From the NCBI GenBank assembly GCA_041741155.1, contig JBGSKO010000120.1, forward strand, positions 1 to 64,000: a DNA stretch of 64,000 nucleotides, written 5' to 3'. The notes below the pieces were generated by a model. The model ran no database searches. It was not told the DNA's origin and worked only from the letters and a program-made list of their open reading frames with translations. This document shows positions 42,489-51,700 of the stretch, one piece after another. Positions within the stretch are counted from its first letter, which is position 1, and the number at the start of each line of letters is the position of its first letter. The position numbers were made by a program, and so were the translations under genes. This DNA is from M3007 sp041741155 (GTDB taxonomy: Bacteria; Bacteroidota; Bacteroidia; Chitinophagales; Saprospiraceae).

Positions 42489-42570
42489 AACGTCGGCGAG
42501 GTTGGAAACCTCGCCGACGTTTGGTAGTGTTGATCATAACGTCGGCGAGGTTCGAAACCTCGCCGACGTT
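42489..42570. repeat. REP array downstream of the RAYT gene (two units)
   Basis: Two palindrome copies at 42489-42521 and 42538-42570, again 49 bases apart, in the 101-base gap between convergent genes. They may serve as a bidirectional terminator. Confidence 0.92.
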
Positions 42571-42585
42571 TGGTAAATGCGATAC

Positions 42586-43857
42586 CTAAAACCGCCGGCT
42601 GTCCCGCATAATCACATAGTTTGCTACCCAACCGTACGCGAAGATGCCGACTCCAAAAATGCCGAGTCCCATGGTCGTCAGGCTGGTATTGTTTAACAAC
42701 AAGCCCAGCAATGGTATGCCCAACCCGGCAACAGCCAATACGCCGGCATACCAGGACAGTTGCTGCCGCGCTTTGCCTCCGGGTTGCGTCGAAAAAAGTC
42801 CGCCTGCCGGGATCATCAGGATGAACAAAATCGTGCCGCCCAGAATCAAGGTACTGTTGTTCAGCAGGAGGCCGGCAAGTATGGCCGAAATAGCGGCGGC
42901 AAAACAAATGCCCACGAGGGAACTGCCCCGTTTTTCATCGTCGGTCAGGGCGTGTTTGCCCAATGGGTGCAGGCGGAGGATCAGGTTGGAAATCGGGCCT
43001 GCGATCCAGGAAGAAAATACAAAGGCGATGTAAAACACGATCAGCGGCATCAAAAAGGGCTGGAGGTCCGGGTTGTGTGTGGCGACCGTGCGCACCAGCC
43101 GAAAAGCCACATACGTTCCGATAATGACCACCCACTGATTCCCGGAGGATAGTTTGTTCATCCAGAGGAAGTACCGCAGGACTACGCGGTACAGCAGGTT
43201 TTTTGCTTTGATAGATTCTTTCAGGCCATCCTGTGCGTGTTCGTTATTCGGGTCAATCCGCAGCGACTCCAGAAACGACGCCTGTGCTTCCGCATACTGC
43301 CCTTTTTCTATCGCTACCCACCCTTTGTTGGCGTGCGAATAGGCGTTTTCCGGATTTTTATACAAGGCCGAGTCCACCGTTTCACGGGCTTCCGACGTGC
43401 GGTTTAGTTTTACCAGTATTACCGTCCGCAAATTGATCAGGGCCTCGTCCTCCGGGTCCAGTTCGAGGCCTTTGTCCACATTGTGCAGCGCGAGATCCCA
43501 GCGCTGTGCATGAAATTCCAGTTGTGCCATCAGGTGGTACAACACACTGGAATCCGGTGCGATGTGCAGGGCCGATTGCACGGTTTCGCGGGCTTTGTCG
43601 GGTTGGTTGTTCAATAAAAAGGCATAGCCCAGCACATACAGGGGGTACGGGTGATCAGCCTCCTGCGCGACGGCCTGTTGGGCCGGCGGGAGCGCGTCGG
43701 CGTACTTGTTCTGCTGAATCAGGCACCAGGCCAGCGCAGCCAGCGCTTCCGGGTTTTCGGGCGCATCGGAAAGGGCCTGGCGGATTTTCTTTTCCGCCTC
43801 TGCCGGGCGGTTGGTTTCCAGGAGTAATTCCGCCTGTTTGAGAAGTTGAGCGACCAT
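42586..43857 (-). CDS. TPR-repeat protein with C-terminal membrane helices
   Basis: 423 residues. Residues ~1-220 hold about six TPR helix pairs (PAEAEKKIRQALSDAPENPEAL, ALHNVDKGLELDPEDEAL, YAEAQASFLESLRIDPNNEHA). Residues ~235-420 contain five or six hydrophobic segments (FLMPLIVFYIAFVFSSWIAG, SLVGICFAAAISAILAGLLL, YAGVLAVAGLGIPLLGLLL). So a cytoplasmic scaffold attached to the inner membrane. It lies 16 bases downstream of the AAA+ gene in the same direction, probably co-transcribed, which suggests it recruits the ATPase or its substrates to the membrane. Confidence 0.85.
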   Translation of the reverse strand: MVAQLLKQAELLLETNRPAEAEKKIRQALSDAPENPEALAALAWCLIQQNKYADALPPAQQAVAQEADHPYPLYVLGYAFLLNNQPDKARETVQSALHIAPDSSVLYHLMAQLEFHAQRWDLALHNVDKGLELDPEDEALINLRTVILVKLNRTSEARETVDSALYKNPENAYSHANKGWVAIEKGQYAEAQASFLESLRIDPNNEHAQDGLKESIKAKNLLYRVVLRYFLWMNKLSSGNQWVVIIGTYVAFRLVRTVATHNPDLQPFLMPLIVFYIAFVFSSWIAGPISNLILRLHPLGKHALTDDEKRGSSLVGICFAAAISAILAGLLLNNSTLILGGTILFILMIPAGGLFSTQPGGKARQQLSWYAGVLAVAGLGIPLLGLLLNNTSLTTMGLGIFGVGIFAYGWVANYVIMRDSRRF

Positions 43858-43873
43858 AGGGTTGAAATTGGGG

Positions 43874-45214
43874 TTAGCGTTTCAGTTTCAAATAGTGGAG
43901 GATATCGTCGTACAAACCGCCCTCGTTGGCAAACAACGCGTAGTTTTTGGCGGAGATAAACCACTCTTTCGTGGTTGGTTTTTGTTTGGCCGCTGCTGCG
44001 GCCAAATCGGATGTGGACAGGGGGGAGGGCACGCCTGTCCGCATGGCTTCTTCCAGTTTGGCTTCTATGGCCACGTCAATCAGCGCCTCCAGATCGGCGC
44101 CGGAAAACTCCGACGTTTTGCGTGCAATAGCGGCGTAATCCATGGCTTCGGCGGGTTTGCCTTTCATTTTGATGGCCAAAATGGATTCGCGGGCTTGTTC
44201 GTCGGGTGGCGGCACGAATATGATTCGATCAAAGCGTCCGGGGCGCCGGAACGCCGGGTCGAGGTGCCAGGGCGCATTGGTGGCGGCCAGGACGAGTACG
44301 CCGTCGTTGTCGCCCTCCATGCCGTCCATTTCGAGCAGGAACTGGTTAATCATCTGTTTGCCGGCAGAATGGCGCATGTCGTTTCGGTTGGCGCCAAGGG
44401 CATCTACTTCGTCGAAGAAGAGCACACAGGGTTTCAGCGAGCGTGCTTTTTCGAAGATGGCGTGCAGGTTTTTTTCCGAATTGCCAATCCACATATCGAG
44501 TATGTCGCTGATGCCCACGGAAATAAAGTTGGCGTTGACTTCGCCGGCAGTCGCGCGTGCCAGATGGGTTTTGCCGCACCCGGGAGGGCCGTAAAGCAGG
44601 ATTCCGCCGCCGATTTTTTTGCCGTAGGCTTTATACAAATCGGCATGTCGCAGTGGCTCAATGATTTTCAGGCGGATTTCGCGCTTCACGCTTTCCATAC
44701 CGCCCACATCCTGAAAGCTGATCTTGGGGCGCTCGATGTCGAGGGTTCTGGTGTTGTCGCCCTGCGACGGGTCGCCGTGCGCAGCCAGTCGCAGTTTTTC
44801 CGGTTGGCGTCCTTGCTGCAGGGCGAGGTTGATTTCCGATTCGAGAAAAGCGTCTTTCAGGTTGGCGTCGAGGGCCAGGGCATTGTCGTAAGCGTCTTTG
44901 GCATCGGAAGCCTGACCGGCCTGATACAGCAGTTTGGCGTATAGCAACCAGGCCCGCGGGGGCGGAGTGCCGCCCGCCGTGAGCTCTTCTACCAGTACCA
45001 GACCAAGAGAGGTTTTTTTTTGTTCGCAAAACGCTGTGCCGAGGCCGATTTTGAGTTCCAGATCGTGCGGGTTTAGCTTCAGCGCATCTTTCAACTCGAT
45101 TTCGGCTTCTTCCCAGCGGCCGCGGCGCAGCAATTCGGCACACAGGTATTTGCGCAGCGGCAGGTTGTCGGGCGCCTGGCGAACGGCATCCATCAGGGTT
45201 TGTAAATCATCCAT
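43874..45214 (-). CDS. TPR-AAA+ ATPase (CDC48/spastin-like AAA domain)
   Basis: 446 residues. Residues ~1-130 carry TPR helices (EEAEIELKDALKLNPHDLEL, AKDAYDNALALDANLKDAF). Residues ~165-400 are a classic AAA module: ISFQDVGGMESVKREI, Walker A GPPGCGKT (209-216), pore-loop region DMWIGNSEKN, Walker B VLFFDEVDALG (264-274), and arginine fingers in DPAFRRPGRFDR (~R324, R327). A helical lid follows (ARKTSEFSGADLEALI). Such proteins remodel or extract protein complexes with ATP. A similar fused TPR-AAA enzyme in bacteria is uncommon. Partner: the TPR-membrane protein downstream. Confidence 0.92.
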   Translation of the reverse strand: MDDLQTLMDAVRQAPDNLPLRKYLCAELLRRGRWEEAEIELKDALKLNPHDLELKIGLGTAFCEQKKTSLGLVLVEELTAGGTPPPRAWLLYAKLLYQAGQASDAKDAYDNALALDANLKDAFLESEINLALQQGRQPEKLRLAAHGDPSQGDNTRTLDIERPKISFQDVGGMESVKREIRLKIIEPLRHADLYKAYGKKIGGGILLYGPPGCGKTHLARATAGEVNANFISVGISDILDMWIGNSEKNLHAIFEKARSLKPCVLFFDEVDALGANRNDMRHSAGKQMINQFLLEMDGMEGDNDGVLVLAATNAPWHLDPAFRRPGRFDRIIFVPPPDEQARESILAIKMKGKPAEAMDYAAIARKTSEFSGADLEALIDVAIEAKLEEAMRTGVPSPLSTSDLAAAAAKQKPTTKEWFISAKNYALFANEGGLYDDILHYLKLKR

Positions 45215-45225
45215 GCTTTTCGTTC

Positions 45226-45259
45226 GTTGAGCGCGGTTGAGCAGGTTTAGAAAGTTGAG
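45226..45259. repeat. GTTGAG-type intergenic repeat, copy 2
   Basis: Matches 3900-3933 at 30 of 34 positions, located 12 bases upstream of the AAA+ gene start. Confidence 0.5.
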
Positions 45260-45277
45260 GGATCCAAGTAACAGTTT

Positions 45278-45325
45278 AGGCTGTGGCAGCGCGCCGAAAC
45301 ATTTTCCGGTGCACTGCCACAGCCT
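45278..45325 (-). terminator. terminator of the subtilase gene
   Basis: A 12-bp perfect stem AGGCTGTGGCAG (45278-45289) with CTGCCACAGCCT (45314-45325), 24-base loop, 19 bases after the subtilase stop. On the minus strand it is followed by AAACTGTTACTT, not a pure T run. Confidence 0.65.
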
Positions 45326-45343
45326 GAGTAGTTACTTTACATT

Positions 45344-48300
45344 TTAGTTCTTCACGAACTTTCCGCTCCAGTACGGGCGGCCGTCTGCGTGCAGCAGCAC
45401 AGCGTACACGCCCGGGGGAAGCGTCGCCACGTCTACACGGAGCAGTCCATCGGCGGAACGTGCGACATTGTTCAGTGTGCGGACATTTCGGCCCAGCAAA
45501 TCGCTGACGCGGATGTCTATATTCGCAGGTACCCGTTCGTCCACAAAAGCCAGCAGCACTTCATCGGTAGCCGGGTTCGGGAACAGCGCCACGTTGTCGG
45601 CGACGTTGCCGGGCAGCACGGGTGCCGACGAGGTTTGCAAGACCGTGATGGTCTTTTCTGCTACGTTGGAACAGCCATTGGCCGTGGTGGAAATGAGCCG
45701 CACGGTGTATGTTCCGGTTTGGGTGTAGGTGGTGCCGGGGGTTGCGCCGGTGCCCGTCAGGCCGTTGCCGAAGTCCCAGAATTGAGAAACTGCGTTGGCT
45801 GTTTGGTCGCTGAACGTAACGTTGCCGCCACCGGAGAGGTAGGTCGTATCGGCCGATGCGGTGAAGCTCACCGTCGGGGCTGTTTGGGTGCTGATCTGGA
45901 TAGGAATAGCGATGCGCCCGCATACGGAGGGTACTTCGATTTCCCAGTCGAAGAAATAGTAGTAGAACAGGGTGCTGCTGCCGCCGGAGGGTGTTCGGCC
46001 GCTGTAAATATTGACAACGCCCGGCACTTGATATGGATAGCCGGTGATGCCCACGGAATGTTTCAGCTGGTTGCCGCTAACGGCGAGTATCCGATGCCCA
46101 TCGCCTTTTGGTACGGTAATATTCAGGGTAATACGTTGTTCGCCGACCTGACTGATGATCACGGGTTTGGACGCCACCGTGTTGCCGTCTTTGTCTTCGA
46201 TGCGGATGAGGCGGGCGCCGGTTTGGTCGGCAAAAACTTTGACGGTCTTGAGTACGAAGGTCTGGGTAGCGTTGAAAATCAGCCCGCCTTCAATGCTGTT
46301 GGCAGTATTGGTGCCAGCAGAAAGGTCAAACCGGCCAACCTTGTACGCTCCGTTTGTGCTGACGTAGTAGGTGGTATTTTGAGTGAGCGCCGGGGTAAGG
46401 AAGCGTGTCGTTTCGGCGGTAGGATTCACAGACGATTGGGTCGTGTACCACTGCACTTTATCTTGCGCACCGAGCGCGCCGGTGTACTCCAGCAGCACCC
46501 GGCTACCCGAACAGAGCGGCTGTGTTTGCAGGGGAGAAATAGTAGCCGTGGGGTAGTCCGCGTTGGCCATAGTGAAGGCGCGTTTGAAGCGGTTGTTCAG
46601 CGGGCGCGGGTCGGGCTGGCCATTGGGATTGAGCAGTTGAACCACGAAAATGCGGTCGCCGGGCGTAATACCCGATACGCCGGGCAGTGTCACCGTCGTG
46701 AACGTGTTGGCGGCCAGCGAGCCCGTCCAGTTGAAGGTCTGGAGCGTGCTGCCCTCTATCCCGTACTGAATTTGCAGGGTATTGATGGTCTGTGCGCTGG
46801 CATTTTCGAAGGTAACTGTAGCTTCTACCGGGCCTTTACATTTTCCCTCCACTTTTACATCAATGATGAGTACATCGCGGTCGGCGGACACGGGCGGCAC
46901 GGGTGTGTGGCCCTGGCCAATCAGGTAGTTGTAGGCAGATTCCAGGTTAATCATGCCTTTGCCGTGCGCATTGTCCTCGCCAAAGGTGCCAAGGTCAATA
47001 GCCGAATTATACAAGGCGAGTTTAAGTTGAATCCCGGACAGGAAGGGGAATGCTTCGCGCAGCAGCACGATGGCGCCGGAAACGTGCGGGGCCGCCATGG
47101 AGGTGCCGTTGAACGACTCATAGCCGGTGCCAGGTACGGAAGAGCGCACGGCTACGCCGGGCGCGCATACTTCCGGTTTGATGAGCAGGGCGCCACTTCC
47201 GCCACAAGGGCTGGGGCCGCGGCTCGAAAAGTCGGCGATGGGGAAACTTGCGTTGGCGCCATCTATCGCGCCCACAGCGAAGGTATTCACCAGATCCATA
47301 TTCATGGCAGCGCCGGAGGATACGGTGCCGGGGGCGGGGCCATTGTTGCCCTGAGCCCATACAACGGCGATACCTGCGGCCTCTACGGCATTGAGCACAT
47401 TGATCGCCTGGGAATTGCCACAGTCAAAGGGCCCCGCACGCCAGGAGCAATTGATCACGTCGGGTTGATCGGAGGTCGTAGCCGCATTGCCGTCGGGGTT
47501 AATGGCCCATTGCATGGTGACGGTGTTGGCAAAAACAGTCTGGTTGAACGACGATGCACAGCCCAGGTCATTGCCTACAGGGAATTGCATCGGGCCGCCC
47601 ATCCAGTGGGCGTTGAAGGCTACGCCGATGGTATCGTTGGTTTTGCGGTCGAGACCGCAAACAGTACCGGTGACGTGGGTGCCGTGCTCGGCGCAATCTT
47701 CCGGGTATTTGCTGCCGTTCCAGGCTTGTTGGGTGGGCACCTGATGGCCCCAGAAATTATCAATCAGAGCCGGATGCTCGCCATCGTCGCCGGTATCAAT
47801 AACCAATGCTTTGCGGCCGTAGCCGGTGTAGCCAAGGTTCCACATAAACGGCGCCTTGATCGCGCTCAGGCCGACTTCCTTACCGTTAGGTCCGGCAGCA
47901 GCTGCTTCGCGGCTTACGGGCAGGATGATTTCAACGGGGGCGTTCCATAGGATTTCGCCCACTTCCGGCCAATCGGCCATGCGTGCAATGGCGGCAGCAT
48001 TGGCCCGGACATAGATGGCGTTGGTGATCCAGACCGGGTAGATACTGGTGGCCTCGGCGCCGTCGAGTTGTTGCAGGCGGCTGATTACAGTGGGCTGGGT
48101 GGCTGCCGCTTTGGCTTGCAGGCGGGTAATAACCTGATAGGTGCGCTCGGCGAGCGGCGTACGTTCGGTTTCAAAAGCGGCCAGCATAGCCCGGGTATCC
48201 TCTTGGTTGGTCAGGTCGAGAATTACTTCCTGATAGGCCTCCGGTGCGGCACTCATGCGCTGCGCCAGGGCGGGGTCTATTTTGCCGCTTTGAGCGTACG

Positions 48301-48367
48301 CACACAGGGGCAGGAGAAAGAGCAGGAGCAGAAGGCTCTTGGCGGTTAACGGTACAAATTTGAACAT
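45344..48367 (-). CDS. secreted subtilisin-like (S8) serine protease with PKD and T9SS sorting domains
   Basis: 1007 residues with signal peptide (LLLLLFLLPLCAYAQ), a propeptide-like region (30-150), and the S8 domain with catalytic Asp191 (VIDTGDDGEHPAL), His228 (EHGTHVTGTVCG) and Ser423 (FNGTSMAAPHVSGAIVLL). Downstream beta domains, an Ig-like stretch, then a PKD domain (SQFWDFGNGLTGTGATPG) near residue 870, and a sorting domain (LFPNPATDEVLLAF, LPPGVYAVLLHADGR). Extracellular digestion of proteins is the likely role. Hairpin terminator after the stop; a composite nested palindrome lies 35 bases upstream of the start. Confidence 0.94.
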   Translation of the reverse strand: MFKFVPLTAKSLLLLLFLLPLCAYAQSGKIDPALAQRMSAAPEAYQEVILDLTNQEDTRAMLAAFETERTPLAERTYQVITRLQAKAAATQPTVISRLQQLDGAEATSIYPVWITNAIYVRANAAAIARMADWPEVGEILWNAPVEIILPVSREAAAAGPNGKEVGLSAIKAPFMWNLGYTGYGRKALVIDTGDDGEHPALIDNFWGHQVPTQQAWNGSKYPEDCAEHGTHVTGTVCGLDRKTNDTIGVAFNAHWMGGPMQFPVGNDLGCASSFNQTVFANTVTMQWAINPDGNAATTSDQPDVINCSWRAGPFDCGNSQAINVLNAVEAAGIAVVWAQGNNGPAPGTVSSGAAMNMDLVNTFAVGAIDGANASFPIADFSSRGPSPCGGSGALLIKPEVCAPGVAVRSSVPGTGYESFNGTSMAAPHVSGAIVLLREAFPFLSGIQLKLALYNSAIDLGTFGEDNAHGKGMINLESAYNYLIGQGHTPVPPVSADRDVLIIDVKVEGKCKGPVEATVTFENASAQTINTLQIQYGIEGSTLQTFNWTGSLAANTFTTVTLPGVSGITPGDRIFVVQLLNPNGQPDPRPLNNRFKRAFTMANADYPTATISPLQTQPLCSGSRVLLEYTGALGAQDKVQWYTTQSSVNPTAETTRFLTPALTQNTTYYVSTNGAYKVGRFDLSAGTNTANSIEGGLIFNATQTFVLKTVKVFADQTGARLIRIEDKDGNTVASKPVIISQVGEQRITLNITVPKGDGHRILAVSGNQLKHSVGITGYPYQVPGVVNIYSGRTPSGGSSTLFYYYFFDWEIEVPSVCGRIAIPIQISTQTAPTVSFTASADTTYLSGGGNVTFSDQTANAVSQFWDFGNGLTGTGATPGTTYTQTGTYTVRLISTTANGCSNVAEKTITVLQTSSAPVLPGNVADNVALFPNPATDEVLLAFVDERVPANIDIRVSDLLGRNVRTLNNVARSADGLLRVDVATLPPGVYAVLLHADGRPYWSGKFVKN

Positions 48368-48402
48368 GGCGATTTTTATTTAAGCGAATTGGACACGGAA
48401 TA

Positions 48403-48494
48403 CATATTACTGGACATTTTTGTTTTCCTGGTATCCAGACTTTCCAGGTTTGACAAACCTGGAAAGTCTCGTTCCAAAAATGTCCAGTAGTGTG
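48403..48494. repeat. composite nested inverted repeat, copy B
   Basis: Outer arms 48403-48421 and 48476-48494 pair at 17 of 19 positions; inner perfect 15-bp arms 48437-48451 and 48455-48469 (AGACTTTCCAGGTTT). Same design and nearly the same sequence as the element at 34452. It is located 35 bases upstream of the subtilase start, on its 5' side, within the 328-base gap 48368-48695. Confidence 0.85.
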
Positions 48495-48601
48495 CACGGA
48501 ATAGCACTCCCAAATTTCCGCGAAGGTACGAGACGACCCAGTAGGCAGCGGAAGCAAAAGCTGTTTTTTCAAATTTCTGCCAACCACATACAATTCTACG
48601 C

Positions 48602-48702
48602 ACTCAACCCTCTCAACTTTCTCAACCCTCTCAACCTTCTCAACCTTCTCAACCCTCAACCTTCTCAACCCCCTCAACCTTCTCTCAACCTTCTCTCAAC
48701 CC
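48602..48702. repeat. CTCAACC tandem array
   Basis: About 11 units of CTCAACC (one CTCAACT) separated by two to four pyrimidines. On the minus strand it reads GGTTGAG; the first unit supplies the last codon (GGT) and the stop (TGA) of the hybrid kinase gene. The rest of the gap between the two genes holds composite element B and no gene. Confidence 0.8.
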
Positions 48703-51700
48703 TTCCTCGTCAGCCGTTCAATTTTTTCCAGCAACTCCTCGCTGTCAATGGGTTTGGTGATGCAATCGTTCATGCCGACCGCGCGGCATTGCTCGAGTTG
48801 TTCCGGGATGGCGTTTGCGGTGAGGGCGAGAATGGGTACGTTGCGGATGCCGTCCGGCATTTTTCGGATCGCCCGCGTGGCTTCATAACCGTCCATGACG
48901 GGCATTTTGATGTCCATGAGCACGAGGTCGTATGTTTTCTGGCGGATTTTTTCCACCGCAATCAGGCCGTTTTCCGCGATATCCACCTCCACGTTTTCAA
49001 TGTGTTTTTTCAGCAATTCAAGGGCCAGCATTTGGTTGAAGTAAGCGTCTTCGACCAGCAGGATTTTCAGGTTTTTCAGTTCATGATTTCCCGCAGGGGC
49101 TTTGAGTAGGGTGGGGGCAATACCCTGGGCAATTTTGAACGGCAGCACTACGGTGAAGGTTGCGCCTTTGCCAATGGTGCTTTGCACCGAAATGCTGCCG
49201 CCCTGTTGCTCCACCATTTGGCGGGCAATGGACAGCCCAAGCCCGGTGCCGCGCTGGTTGGCAAAATCCTCGTCGTCCACTTGCTCAAAACTTTCAAAAA
49301 TGAGGTCCAGCTTTTCGGCGGGTATTCCGATACCGGTATCGCGCACATCGAATTGAATGCGGGCGTGGGTATCGGTTCTTTCCGCCAGTGCGACATCGAG
49401 TCGTACCAGCCCGTTTCGGGTAAACTTGATGGCGTTGCCCACGAGGTTGGTCAGTACCTGCTGGAGGCGCAGCGGGTCGCCGAGCAGTCGGTTCGGTACG
49501 CCGGGCGCGGTGTGGATGCTGTACTCAATCTGGTTTTCCAGCGCCTTGTGCAGGAAGAGGTTGCGGAGCTGTTCGAGTTGCACATCCAGTTCAAAGGGGC
49601 GCTCAACGAAGGAGAATTTGCCGCTCTCGATTTTAGCCTGATCAAGGATGTCGTTGACGATCCAGAGCAGGTTTTCGCCCGATTGGGCGATGGCCTTGAC
49701 GTACTGCTTTTGTTTTTCATGGAGGCCCGAGTCCAGCAGCAGTTTGTTCAGCCCGATGATGGCGTTCATGGGTGTTCGGATTTCGTGGCTCATGTTGGTC
49801 AAAAACTGGCTTTTATAGCGGGCGTTTTGCTCGGCCAGTTCTTTTTCGCGGGCGAGGCGTTGCGCGTGCAGTCGGTTTTTGAAAATAGCGTATCCGATGC
49901 TGCAACACGCCAACGCAAGGAGTAAGTAAAACCACCAGCGTTGCCAAAAAGGCGGCTCAATCCGGACGTACACCACCAGGGGGCTGCCCGACCAGCGTCC
50001 GTCGGCGTTGGCGGCGTCGGCCATAAACGTGTATTTGCCCGGCGGGAGATTGGTGTAGGTGGCTTCACGCCGGTCACCCGCTTCCTGCCAGTCGTCGTTG
50101 AAACCTTCCATTTTGTATCGGTACCGCAAGGCGCCTGGGTTGGTAAAATGCAGACCCGCGTAGTGGAAGGTGAACACGTTATCGGTGTAGTTGAGCCGAA
50201 TATGGCGGACAAATTCCGGCACGGTGCCGAAATCCATAGCTTTATTCAGTGCCGAAAAGCCGGTCAGCACCATCCGGGGCGGCAGGGTATCCACGGGGAT
50301 ACGGTCGGGATCGAATGCGACGAAACCGTTGATGGCCCCGAAAAAAAGCCGCCCGTCGGCGGTCTGGTAACTGCTGCGGGTGTTGAACTCTTTGGCTTCT
50401 TTCAGCAGGCTGTAATTGTGAAACGAACGGGTCGCCGGGTCGAAGCGAGACAGGTAGTTTTGGCTGGCGAGCCAAATTTGTCCGTTAGGTCGCGCAAGGA
50501 GCGCGCACAGGTCGCTTTGTGCCAGGCCATCGGCGGCGGTGTAGTGTTCTTGCTGCCGCGACACTGGATTGTAGTGGATAAGCCCCTGGTCGTTGACGAG
50601 CCAAAGGCCCGCATTCGTAACCGTCATGGCGCGTATTTCGCCTTGAAGCGTTTTTTCACTGGTGTCAATAACATCTGTTTTTCCTGTCCGGGGATCATAC
50701 AGCAAAAGTGCGCCGGTGCATCGCAGCCAAAGTTTGCCGTCGTGCCCTTGCAGGACGGTAACTATATTGTCGTTTTTCAGGTTTGGAAGCCAGGTCGTGG
50801 GATAAACCCAGACGGTGTCGAGGTTTTTTTTATTCAAATGGCAAAGCCCGTTTCGGGTGCCGAGCCAGAGCCAATCCGGATTGTTTTTGTCGGGGACAAT
50901 GGAACTGACGATCTTGTTTTTCAGGCGTGTGCCGGCATCTATTTGCTCTGTGCGGTTGGTGAACGGATTGTGGCGGTAGAGTCCCTCCTCGGCTACGCCA
51001 AACCAGAGTAAACCGTCCTGATCGTTGAAAAAAGTCGTGACCGTACAGAACCCGGGTTTGAATTTCGGCGGCAGCAGCAACGGGTACGCGGCGCCGTGGA
51101 GGCTTGGGCGCACGTAGATACCCTCCATGGTATTGGTCCACACTTTGCCGACACGGTCTTCATGTATCCGGAGGATGTAGTTTTTCATGTTGTCCAACCC
51201 TTGTGCGTTTTGGAAGAGTTGGAATTTTTGTGCTTCCGGGTTGATGCGGCTAATGCCGTTGAACGTGCCGATCCAGAGGTTCTGGAGCCGGTCGGTCATC
51301 AGCGAATAGATGACATTGTTGTTCAGTCCGTCCGGGTCGTCGGGTGCCGCCGTGAAGTGGTGCGTGACACGCCTGGTTTTGAGGTCAAAACGCAACAGAC
51401 CCTGGTGCTCCGTGCCGATCCACAAGATGCCTCCGGGGTGTTCGAGCAGGGTCACCAAGGCAGCTTCGGGTATGCCGATATCCACTTTTTCGGCCTTGTT
51501 CAGCGTCAAGTCCACCGTCCACAATCCAGTACTTGAAGCCAGCCAGGTGTGTCCGGTAGAGGTTCGGATCATGCTGCGAAGATCCAGTACGTTGTCTCGA
51601 TTTATAGGTAAAAAAACCAAAGAAGAGTCGGGCCAGTGTACCAGAAACAGGCCCTTGGGGGTGGCGGCAAAGAGGTTGCCGTCGGTGTGCTCGTACAACA

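Noticed and set aside
45389..47950. 853-codon open frame antisense to the subtilase gene
   Set aside because: The subtilase catalytic triad and sorting domain are on the minus strand; the plus-strand frame has no recognisable domain.
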